Positions 29,771 to 37,822 of a stretch of 64,000 nucleotides of DNA are shown one piece after another; within the stretch, counting starts at the first letter, position 1, and the number at the start of each line of letters is the position of its first letter. The stretch covers positions 434,001 to 498,000 of the forward strand of contig NZ_JBPCCU010000005.1 of the NCBI RefSeq assembly GCF_050971785.1. The letters are read 5' to 3'. This DNA is from Actinomadura_E scrupuli (GTDB lineage Bacteria > Actinomycetota > Actinomycetes > Streptosporangiales > Streptosporangiaceae). A program made the position numbers and the translations under genes. The notes beneath the pieces are model-generated. The model saw only the letters and a program-made list of their open reading frames with translations, made no database searches and was not told the DNA's origin.

Positions 29771-32092
29771 ATGAAGTTCACCGATGGCTACTGGATGATG
29801 CGCGAAGGCGTTCACCCTTCGTATCCGGCCGAGGTACTCGAGGTCACGGAGGGCCCCGGCGCGCTGACCGTGCACGCCCCCGCACAGCACATCCGGCACC
29901 GCGGCGACCTGCTCAAAGGCCCGCTGATCACCCTGGACTACTCCGCCCCCATGCCGGACGTCATCGGGGTCAGGATCACGCACTTCGCCGGGCAGGTCTC
30001 GCGCGGGCCCCACTTCGCGGTGCGGGAGGACGGCGGCGCGGGCGTCCGGGTGTCGGTCGGCGAGGACGAGGCCACGCTCACGTCCGGCGACCTGACGGTG
30101 CGGGTGAACCGCGGGGAGGGCTGGCGGTTCGACTTCCTCGCCGGCGGGCGCACCCTGACCGGCAGCGGCTTCAAGGCCGCCGCAGTCATCGACACCGACG
30201 AGGGCGGGCACTACGTCCGCGAGCAGCTCGACCTGGGTGTCGACCACTACGTGTACGGGCTCGGCGAGCGCTTCGGCCCGCTGGTCAAGAACGGGCAGAC
30301 CGTCGACATCTGGAACGCCGACGGCGGCACCGCCAGCGAGCAGGCCTACAAGAACGTGCCGTTCCTGCTCACCAACGCGGGCTATGGGGTCTTCGTCAAC
30401 GATCCCGGTCACGTGTCGTTCGAGGTCGCCTCGGAGGCGGCGTCCCGGCTGCAGTTCAGCGTCGCCGGCCAGACGATGCAGTACTTCGTCATCTACGGCC
30501 CCACCCCCAAGGACATCCTGCGCAAGTACACCGCGCTGACCGGCCGCCCGGCCCGGCTGCCCGCCTGGTCCTACGGGCTGTGGCTGTCGACGTCCTTCAC
30601 CACCTCCTACGACGAGGAGACCGTCACCGGCTTCATCGACGGGATGGCCGAGCGCGACCTGCCGCTCAGCGTCTTCCACTTCGACTCCTTCTGGATGCGC
30701 GAGTTCAACTGGTGCGACTTCGAGTGGGACCGCCGGACCTTCCCCGACCCGCGCGGCATGCTGGAACGGCTGAAGGCCAAGGGCCTGCGGATCTGCGTCT
30801 GGATCAACCCCTACATCGCGCAGCGCTCGCCGCTGTTCGCCGAGGGCCGCGACCGGGGGTACCTGCTCAAGCGGCCCAACGGCGACGTCTGGCAGTGGGA
30901 CCTGTGGCAGCCAGGGCTGGCCGTGGTCGACTTCACCAACCCGGAGGCGCGCGAGTGGTACGCCGGAAAGCTGGACGCGCTGCTGGAGATGGGCGTCGAC
31001 TGCTTCAAGAGCGACTTCGGCGAGCGCATCCCGACCGACGTGGAGTACTTCGACGGCTCCGACCCGGAGCGGATGCACAACTACTACTCCTACCTCTACA
31101 ACGAGACGGTCTTCGAGCTGCTGCGCAAGCGGCGCGGGGAGGGCGAGGCGATCCTGTTCGCCCGCTCGGCCACGGCCGGGGGGCAGCAGTTCCCGGTGCA
31201 CTGGGGCGGGGACTGCGAGTCGACGTTCGTGGCGATGGGGGAGAACCTGCGCGGCGGGCTGTCGCTGGGACTGTCCGGGTTCGGCTACTGGAGCCATGAC
31301 ATCGGCGGGTTCGAGGGCACTCCGGACCCCGAGCTGTTCAAGCGCTGGATCGCCTTCGGCCTGCTGTCCTCGCACAGCCGGCTGCACGGCAGCGGCTCGT
31401 ACCGGGTGCCGTGGCTGTTCGACGAGGAGGCCGTCGAGGTGCTGCGCCACTTCACCCGGCTCAAGCTGCGCCTCATGCCCTACCTCGCCGGGGCCGCCGG
31501 GCAGGCGCACGCCGAGGGCCTGCCGATGATGCGCGCGATGGTGCTGGAGTTCCCCGGCGATCCCGCCTGCACCCACCTCGAGCGGCAGTACATGCTCGGT
31601 GACGACCTGCTGGTCGCGCCGGTGTTCTCGGCCGACGGCAAGGTCTCCTACTACGTGCCCGAGGGCACCTGGACCCACGTCCGCACCGGCGAGCGGATCG
31701 AGGGACCGCGCTGGGTGAGCGAGCGGCACGACGTGATGAGCGTGCCGCTGCTCGCCCGGCCGGGCTCGGTGATCCCGGTCGGCGCGGTCGAGGACCGCCC
31801 GGACTACGACTACGCCGACGGGGTCACGCTCCGGGCGTACGAACTCGCCGACGGCGCCCGCGTGACCACCGAGGTCCCGGCGGTCACCGGCGACGTGGCC
31901 GCCACCTTCGTCACCTCCCGCGACGGCGCGGCCGTCACGGTCGAGGCGTCCGGGGTGGCCCGGGACTGGCGGGTGCTGCTGGCGGGGGTCCGCTCCTGGG
32001 AGTCGGTCGAGGGCGCTACGGCGACCGAGCACGAGCACGGCCTGCTGGTGCACGCCGCGGGGGACACGCTGACGGTGAGGGGGATCGCGTGA
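29771..32092 (+). CDS. yicI: Alpha-xylosidase, GH31, YicI-type
   Basis: A 773-residue GH31 enzyme of the same length and layout as E. coli YicI: N-terminal beta-sandwich, (beta/alpha)8 barrel, C-terminal beta domains. The nucleophile is Asp415 in CFKSDFGERIP and the acid/base Asp481 in HWGGDCES, both within one residue of YicI numbering. There is no signal peptide, so it acts in the cytoplasm on imported oligosaccharides, releasing alpha-linked xylose (isoprimeverose or xyloglucan fragments). It overlaps the GH1 gene by four bases (GTGA). Confidence 0.95.
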   Translation: MKFTDGYWMMREGVHPSYPAEVLEVTEGPGALTVHAPAQHIRHRGDLLKGPLITLDYSAPMPDVIGVRITHFAGQVSRGPHFAVREDGGAGVRVSVGEDEATLTSGDLTVRVNRGEGWRFDFLAGGRTLTGSGFKAAAVIDTDEGGHYVREQLDLGVDHYVYGLGERFGPLVKNGQTVDIWNADGGTASEQAYKNVPFLLTNAGYGVFVNDPGHVSFEVASEAASRLQFSVAGQTMQYFVIYGPTPKDILRKYTALTGRPARLPAWSYGLWLSTSFTTSYDEETVTGFIDGMAERDLPLSVFHFDSFWMREFNWCDFEWDRRTFPDPRGMLERLKAKGLRICVWINPYIAQRSPLFAEGRDRGYLLKRPNGDVWQWDLWQPGLAVVDFTNPEAREWYAGKLDALLEMGVDCFKSDFGERIPTDVEYFDGSDPERMHNYYSYLYNETVFELLRKRRGEGEAILFARSATAGGQQFPVHWGGDCESTFVAMGENLRGGLSLGLSGFGYWSHDIGGFEGTPDPELFKRWIAFGLLSSHSRLHGSGSYRVPWLFDEEAVEVLRHFTRLKLRLMPYLAGAAGQAHAEGLPMMRAMVLEFPGDPACTHLERQYMLGDDLLVAPVFSADGKVSYYVPEGTWTHVRTGERIEGPRWVSERHDVMSVPLLARPGSVIPVGAVEDRPDYDYADGVTLRAYELADGARVTTEVPAVTGDVAATFVTSRDGAAVTVEASGVARDWRVLLAGVRSWESVEGATATEHEHGLLVHAAGDTLTVRGIA

Positions 32093-33492
32093 GCTTTCCG
32101 GAGGGATTCGTGTGGGGCGCGGCCACCGCCGCGTACCAGATCGAGGGCGCGGCCGGAGAGGACGGCCGCACGCCGTCCATCTGGGACACCTTCAGCCGTA
32201 CGCCGGGCCGGGTGCTCGACGGGGACACCGGCGACGTGGCCGCCGACCACTACCACCGATGGGCCGACGACGTCGCGGCGATGGGCGAGCTGGGCCTGAC
32301 GGCCTACCGGTTCTCCATCTCCTGGTCCCGGGTGCTGGCCGGCGGCCGGCTCAACCGGGCCGGGGCCGACTTCTACTCCCGGCTGGTGGACGGGCTGCTG
32401 GAGCGCGGGATCGACCCGGTCGCCACCCTCTACCACTGGGACCTGCCCCAGGAGCTGGAGGACGCCGGCGGCTGGCCGGCCCGGGACACCGCGCTGCGCT
32501 TCGCGGAGTACGCCGAGGCGATCGGCCGGGTGCTGGGCGACCGGGTGCACACCTGGACGACGTTCAACGAGCCGTGGTGCTCGGCCTATCTCGGCTACGC
32601 CTCCGGTGTGCACGCGCCGGGCCGTACCGAACCCGCCGCGGCGCTGGCCGCAGCGCACCACCTCAACCTGGCGCACGGCCTGGCGGGGCGGGCGCTGCGC
32701 CCGGTGGTCTCGCCGGACGCCCGGCTGTCGGTCACCCTCAACCTGCACCAGGTACGGGGGGCGACCCCGGCCGACGCGGACGCGGTGCGCAGGATCGACG
32801 CGATCGGCAACCGGGTGTTCCTGGGCCCGATGCTGGACGGCGCCTACCCGGCCGACCTGCTGGCCGACACCGCCGGCATCACCGACTGGTCGTTCGTGCG
32901 CGACGGCGACGAGGCCGCCATCGCCGTCCCTCTCGACGTGCTGGGCGTCAACTACTACACCCCCACCCTGGTGCGCGCCTGGGACGGGACCTCCCCCCGG
33001 GCGATGGCGGACGGGCACCGCGCCGGGGCTGCCTCGCCCTGGGTGGGCTGCGAGGACATCGAGTTCGTCCGGCAGCCGGGTCCGTACACCGAGATGGGGT
33101 GGAGCATCGACGCCACCGGCCTGACCGACCTGCTGCTCCGGCTGCACCGGGACCACCCCGGCCTGCCACTCATGATCACCGAGAACGGCGCCGCCTTCGA
33201 CGACCGGGTGGACCCCGACGGCCGGGTCCGCGACGATCGCCGGATCGGCTACCTGCGCGACCATCTGCGGGCGGTCGAGCGCGCCCTCGACGCCGGGGTG
33301 GACGTCCGGGGCTACTTCGCCTGGTCGCTGCTGGACAACTTCGAATGGTCCTACGGTTACGCCAAGCGCTTCGGCGTGATCCATGTGGACTACGAGACCC
33401 AGCGGCGCACCTGGAAGGACAGCGCGCACTGGTATCGCGAGGTCATCTCCGCCAACGGGCTCCAGGAGAGGTCAATTGGTCAAGATCGCTGA
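32089..33492 (+). CDS. Beta-glucosidase, GH1
   Basis: A 467-residue GH1 enzyme with the N-terminal signature FPEGFVWGAATAAYQIEGA, acid/base Glu161 in TFNEPW and nucleophile Glu365 in ITENGAAFDD, and the C-terminal GYFAWSLLDNFEW. It is cytoplasmic and retaining, and removes non-reducing beta-glucosyl units. The GTG start is coupled to the alpha-xylosidase stop. Together GH31 and GH1 would strip xyloglucan-type oligosaccharides to xylose and glucose. Its 3' end overlaps the lacI-type gene by 17 bases. Confidence 0.95.
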   Translation: MSFPEGFVWGAATAAYQIEGAAGEDGRTPSIWDTFSRTPGRVLDGDTGDVAADHYHRWADDVAAMGELGLTAYRFSISWSRVLAGGRLNRAGADFYSRLVDGLLERGIDPVATLYHWDLPQELEDAGGWPARDTALRFAEYAEAIGRVLGDRVHTWTTFNEPWCSAYLGYASGVHAPGRTEPAAALAAAHHLNLAHGLAGRALRPVVSPDARLSVTLNLHQVRGATPADADAVRRIDAIGNRVFLGPMLDGAYPADLLADTAGITDWSFVRDGDEAAIAVPLDVLGVNYYTPTLVRAWDGTSPRAMADGHRAGAASPWVGCEDIEFVRQPGPYTEMGWSIDATGLTDLLLRLHRDHPGLPLMITENGAAFDDRVDPDGRVRDDRRIGYLRDHLRAVERALDAGVDVRGYFAWSLLDNFEWSYGYAKRFGVIHVDYETQRRTWKDSAHWYREVISANGLQERSIGQDR

Positions 33493-34489
33493 TGTCGCCC
33501 GGCACGCCGGCGTCTCACCCAGCACGGTCTCGTACGTGCTGAGCGGCAAGCGCTCGATCTCCGCCCAGACCAGGCGCCGGGTGGAGAACAGCATCGAGGA
33601 GCTCGGCTACCGTCCGCACGCCGGGGCGCGGGCGCTGGCCAGCAGCCGCTCCAACGTGCTCGCGCTGGTCATGCCGTTGCGCGCGGGCGTCGGCGTGCCC
33701 GTCGTCATGCAGATCGCCATCTCCGTCGTCACCACCGCCCGGCGCCATGACCACGACGTCCTGCTGCTCACCCAGGAGGAGGGCGACGAGGGGGTCCGCC
33801 GGGTCGCCGACAGCGCCCTGGTGGACGCGGTCATCGTGATGGACGTGCAGCTGCACGACGAGCGGCTGCCCATGCTGCGCGCCCTGGACCGGCCCTCGGT
33901 GCTCATCGGCTTCCCCGCCGACACCGACGGCCTCACCTGCATCGACCTGGACTTCCGGGCCGCCGGTGAGCTCTGCGTCGATCATCTGGCGGGCCTCGGG
34001 CACCGCTGCGTCGGGCTGGTCGGCTCGCCGCCCGAGGTCTACGAGCGGGAGACCGGCTTCGCGCAGCGGGTGGCCGACGGCTTCTTCGCCGCCGCCCGCC
34101 GGCACGGCCTGACGGCCACGCTGGATCCGTGTGAGGGGACCGCCGAGGCCGCCCGCACCCTGGTGGCCCGGCTGCTGCGCGAGCATCCCGACCTCACCGC
34201 CGTCGTCGTGCACAACGAGCCGATCGTGGAACCGCTGGTGGCGGCCTTCCAGGCCGCCGGCCGGCGCGTCCCGGAGGACCTGTCCGTGGTCGCCATCTGC
34301 CCGGACGAGGTCGCCGAGCGCCCGGCGACCCCGGTCAGCTCGATCGCCATACCGGCCGCGGAGGTGGGAGAGCGGGCGGTCGAACTGCTCATGACCAAGC
34401 TCGACGGCGCCGACGTGCCCGACGCCACCCTGCTGCCGCCCCGGCTGACCTCCCGGGCCAGCACCGCACCGCGCCATGAGGGCGCCTGA
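33476..34489 (+). CDS. LacI-family transcriptional repressor of the oligosaccharide locus
   Basis: A 337-residue repressor: N-terminal helix-turn-helix IADVARHAGVSPSTVSYVLSGKRSISAQTRRRV and a periplasmic-binding-like effector domain. The TTG start at 33476 lies inside the GH1 gene, with AGGAGAGG just upstream, and the frame matches the family start LVKIADVA. It is the last gene of the binding protein-permease-GH31-GH1 operon and so is autoregulated. The three identical palindromes before the operon and before the GH3 gene are its probable operators; an oligosaccharide is the probable inducer. Confidence 0.93.
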   Translation: MVKIADVARHAGVSPSTVSYVLSGKRSISAQTRRRVENSIEELGYRPHAGARALASSRSNVLALVMPLRAGVGVPVVMQIAISVVTTARRHDHDVLLLTQEEGDEGVRRVADSALVDAVIVMDVQLHDERLPMLRALDRPSVLIGFPADTDGLTCIDLDFRAAGELCVDHLAGLGHRCVGLVGSPPEVYERETGFAQRVADGFFAAARRHGLTATLDPCEGTAEAARTLVARLLREHPDLTAVVVHNEPIVEPLVAAFQAAGRRVPEDLSVVAICPDEVAERPATPVSSIAIPAAEVGERAVELLMTKLDGADVPDATLLPPRLTSRASTAPRHEGA

Positions 34490-34567
34490 CCTCCTTTCCG
34501 GTACGTCCCATTTTCTCGGTACGTCCCACCCACTGACTCGGGGGAGTACGGTGGCGCATCCGCGTCA

Positions 34568-34581
34568 TCGAAGCGCTTCGA
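34568..34581. promoter_or_regulatory. LacI-family operator 3, upstream of GH3
   Basis: TCGAAGCGCTTCGA, identical to the operator cores at 26268 and 26357, ending 21 bases before the GTG of the GH3 gene. It ties the secreted GH3 to the same repressor as the transport operon. A direct repeat CGGTACGTCCCA (34499-34510 and 34517-34528) lies just upstream. Confidence 0.87.
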
Positions 34582-34602
34582 CGACTCGAGGAGATCATTA
34601 TC

Positions 34603-37600
34603 GTGAAGATCCGCCACGCGATGAGCAAGCCCGCCGAACCTCCCGGCAGATCGCGCCGCCGCAGGCTGGTGCCCCTGGTGGCGCTGGCCCTGATCGCCCC
34701 GCTCGCCCCGGCGGGGGCGGCGCACGCCCAGGCCTCCTATCCCTTCCAGAACCCCGATCTGCCGCTCGGCAAGCGGGTCGACGACCTGCTCGGGCGGCTG
34801 ACCCTGGACGAGAAGGTCTCGCTGCTCCACCAGTACGAGCCGGCCATCCCGCGCCTGGGCGTCCCGGCGTTCAAGACCGGCACTGAGGCCCTGCACGGCG
34901 TCGCCTGGTCCACCGACATCGCCAACAAGGGTGCCGTCGTCACCGCCCAGGGCACGGTGTTCCCGCAGGCCGTCGGCCTGGCGAGCACCTGGGATCCGGC
35001 GTTGATCAAGAAGGTCGGCTCCGCCGTGGGTGACGAGGCCCGCGGATACAACTCGGTCAATCCCGCCGTCTGGGGTGTCCAGCTGTGGGCACCCGTGGTG
35101 AACCTGCTGCGTGACCCGCGCTGGGGACGCAACGAGGAGGGCTACTCCGAGGACCCGACACTGACCGGTACGATCTCCACCGCGTACGGCAAGGGCATCG
35201 AGGGTGACAACCCGAAATACCTCAAGGCCGCACCGGTCCTCAAGCACTACCTCGCCAACAACAACGAGGTCACCCGCGACACCAGCTCGTCCATGCTGCC
35301 CCCGCGTGTGCTGAACGAGTACGACCGCGCGGCGTTCAAGCCGGCGATCTCGGCGGACGCGGCCACCGGCGTCATGGCCTCCTACAACCTGGTCAACGGC
35401 CGGCCCAGCACGGTCAACCCGGACCTCGGCGGTGTCGTGCGGTCCTGGACCGGCAAGGACCTGCTCAACGTCACCGACGCCGGAGCACCCAACAACCTCA
35501 CCGGTTCGGAGCACTACTACGCCACCCAGGCCGAGGCGGACGCCGCGGTGATCAAGGCCGGGCTGGACAGCTTCACGGTCGACGACACCGACGGCACGAA
35601 GACGGCCACGGCCGTCAAGGCGGCGCTGTCGCAGGGGCTGCTCAAGGTGTCCGACGTGGACACCGCGGTCCGGCACATCCTGTCCATCCGTTTCCGGCTG
35701 GGCGACCTCGACCCCGACGGCGGCCCGTACGCCAAGATCAAGCCGTCGGTCATCAACAGCACGGCCAACCAGAAGCTGGCCCGCAGGACGGCCGCCGAGG
35801 CGGCGGTGCTGCTGAAGAACTCGGGACAGACCCTCCCGCTCAACGCGGCGAAGGACAGGAAGGTCGCGGTGGTGGGACCGCTCTCCAACACCCTCTACAC
35901 CGACTGGTACTCCGGTTCGCTCCCGTACAAGGTCACGCCTGAGCAGGGAATCAAGGAGCGGCTCGGCGCGGGCGGCACCGTCACCTCCAGCGAGGGCGCC
36001 GACCGGATCGCGCTCAAGGACGTGAAGACCGGCAAGTACGTCACCGCCGGGGCCGGCGATGGCGCGGTGCTCAAGGAGAGCGCGACCACCGCGGGCGCCA
36101 CCGAGCAGTTCGACGCCTTCGACTGGGGTAGCGGTGTGCTCACCCTGCGCAGCGCCGCCAACGGTAAGTACGTCGGCTACAACTGGAGCAACTTCAAGAA
36201 CGACCAGGACCAGCCGAACGGCTGGTTCGTCCAGCAGCAGTTCAAGCTGGAGAAGCAGCCCGACGGCGACTATCTCTTCCGGTATGCCGGATACGAGACC
36301 GAGGCCTCCTGGTTCGGAACCAAGAACTACCTCAAGGCGAGCGACGACGGCACGCTGGTGCTGACCACGAAGGACGACGCCTCGACGTTCTCCAAGGACC
36401 TCGTCAGCAGTGGCGTGGACGGTGCGGTCAAGGCCGTGACCGGTGCCGACGCGGCGGTCGTGGTGGTCGGCAGCATGCCGTTCATCAACGGCCGTGAGGA
36501 CCATGACCGCAAGGACATGAACCTCGCCGAGGGCCAGGAGGCATTGGTCAAGGCGGTGCTCAAGGCCAACCCGAAGACCGTGGTGGTGGTGGAGAACAGC
36601 TACCCGACCACGCTCAACTGGGAGCAGGCGAACGTGCCGGCTCTGCTGTGGACCACCCACGCGGGCGCGGAGACCGGGCACGCCATCGCCGACGTGCTGT
36701 TCGGCGACGTCAACCCGTCCGGACGGCTGACCCAGACGTGGTACAGGTCCGACAGCGAACTGCCCAGCATCCTCGACTACGACATCATCAAGTCGAACCG
36801 GACCTATCTCTACTACCAGGGCGCCCCGCTCTACTCCTTCGGCCACGGACTGTCGTACACCACGTTCCAGTACGGCAGGCCCAAGCTCAGCTCGGGCTCG
36901 GTGGCGTCCGACGGCACCGTGACGGTCAGCGTCGACGTCACCAACACCGGCAAGCTCGCCGGTGACGAGGTGGTCCAGCTCTACACCCACCAGAAGACCT
37001 CCCGTGACAAGCAGCCGGTCAAGCAGCTGCGGACCTTCCAGCGGGTGCACCTGAACCCGGACCAGACCCGCAACGTCCAGCTGACGCTGCGGGCCGCCGA
37101 TCTGGCGCACTGGGATGTCACCCGGAACACCTCCGTGGTGGAGTCCAGCGACTACGGCGTCATGGTCGGAGCCTCTTCCGGAGACATCCGGGGGAAGGCC
37201 TCGCTGCGGGTCCGCGGGGAGCGCATCCCGGCCCGCGACCTGTCGAAGCAGACCTCGGCGGTGAACTTCGACGACTACCAGGGCATTGACCTGGTCGACC
37301 AGACCAAGGTGAGCGGTGACGCGGTCGGCGCGACCACCGGCGGCTGGATCAAGTTCGCCGGCGCCCGGCTCCAGGCTCAGTCCGTCACGGCGAGCGTGGC
37401 GAAGGCGAGTGCCGGCGACGGGTCGATCCAAATCCGGCTCGACTCGCCGACCGGTCCCGTGGCCGGCACGGTCGCGGTGCCCAGCACCGGCGACAAGTAC
37501 ACCTGGAAGGACGTGACCGCACAGCTCAGCGGCGCCTCCGGCACGCACGACGTCTACCTCGTGTTCACCGGTGACCTGCGGCTCGCCTCCTTCTCCCTGA

Positions 37601-37605
37601 AGTAA
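34603..37605 (+). CDS. Secreted GH3 beta-glycosidase with inserted and C-terminal accessory domains
   Basis: A 1000-residue exported enzyme: signal peptide (about 1-46, after a basic RSRRRRL), GH3 N-domain with AWGVQLWAPVVNLLRDPRWGRNEEGYSEDP-type segments, candidate nucleophile Asp292 in NVTDAG, GH3 C-domain, an inserted fascin/ricin-like beta-trefoil stretch (about 465-600, KDVKTGKYVTAG and ANGKYVGYN), a fibronectin-III-like domain, and a C-terminal CBM6-like module (about 880-1000). The nucleophile motif TDAG is less usual than SDWG/SDCD. Probably a beta-glucosidase or beta-xylosidase acting outside the cell on plant polymer fragments. Operator 3 lies directly upstream. Confidence 0.9.
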   Translation: MKIRHAMSKPAEPPGRSRRRRLVPLVALALIAPLAPAGAAHAQASYPFQNPDLPLGKRVDDLLGRLTLDEKVSLLHQYEPAIPRLGVPAFKTGTEALHGVAWSTDIANKGAVVTAQGTVFPQAVGLASTWDPALIKKVGSAVGDEARGYNSVNPAVWGVQLWAPVVNLLRDPRWGRNEEGYSEDPTLTGTISTAYGKGIEGDNPKYLKAAPVLKHYLANNNEVTRDTSSSMLPPRVLNEYDRAAFKPAISADAATGVMASYNLVNGRPSTVNPDLGGVVRSWTGKDLLNVTDAGAPNNLTGSEHYYATQAEADAAVIKAGLDSFTVDDTDGTKTATAVKAALSQGLLKVSDVDTAVRHILSIRFRLGDLDPDGGPYAKIKPSVINSTANQKLARRTAAEAAVLLKNSGQTLPLNAAKDRKVAVVGPLSNTLYTDWYSGSLPYKVTPEQGIKERLGAGGTVTSSEGADRIALKDVKTGKYVTAGAGDGAVLKESATTAGATEQFDAFDWGSGVLTLRSAANGKYVGYNWSNFKNDQDQPNGWFVQQQFKLEKQPDGDYLFRYAGYETEASWFGTKNYLKASDDGTLVLTTKDDASTFSKDLVSSGVDGAVKAVTGADAAVVVVGSMPFINGREDHDRKDMNLAEGQEALVKAVLKANPKTVVVVENSYPTTLNWEQANVPALLWTTHAGAETGHAIADVLFGDVNPSGRLTQTWYRSDSELPSILDYDIIKSNRTYLYYQGAPLYSFGHGLSYTTFQYGRPKLSSGSVASDGTVTVSVDVTNTGKLAGDEVVQLYTHQKTSRDKQPVKQLRTFQRVHLNPDQTRNVQLTLRAADLAHWDVTRNTSVVESSDYGVMVGASSGDIRGKASLRVRGERIPARDLSKQTSAVNFDDYQGIDLVDQTKVSGDAVGATTGGWIKFAGARLQAQSVTASVAKASAGDGSIQIRLDSPTGPVAGTVAVPSTGDKYTWKDVTAQLSGASGTHDVYLVFTGDLRLASFSLK

Positions 37606-37612
37606 CCGAACA

Positions 37613-37651
37613 GGCGCCCCGTCCCCAGGACTCTCCTGGGGGCGGGGCGCC
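37613..37651 (+). terminator. Strong terminator after GH3
   Basis: An 18-base-pair stem (arms 37613-37630 and 37634-37651, starting GGCGCCCCGTCCCC) with one G-T pair and a three-base loop, seven bases after the GH3 stop. No U tract. Confidence 0.85.
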
Positions 37652-37822
37652 ACCCACGTCTCTCCGGCTCCCACCGCGATCCACGGCGTCTGACCGCGAA
37701 CGGAGGGTCCGTGGGCGGCGTGGGGCGTGGGTGGTTGCAGGGGGCTGACGGGCACGGACGGTGACTGGTGCGGGAACGACCCGCGAACCACACACAAACA
37801 AGACAGTGAAGGAGAAACAGCG

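Noticed and set aside
32112..33542. 476-residue plus-strand frame inside the GH1 gene
   Set aside because: It is out of frame with the GH1 motifs and composed mainly of Arg, Gly, Pro and Ala.
37652..37822. Possible T-box or other leader riboswitch before argS
   Set aside because: No T-box sequence, specifier loop or antiterminator pair could be recognised in the 171 bases.
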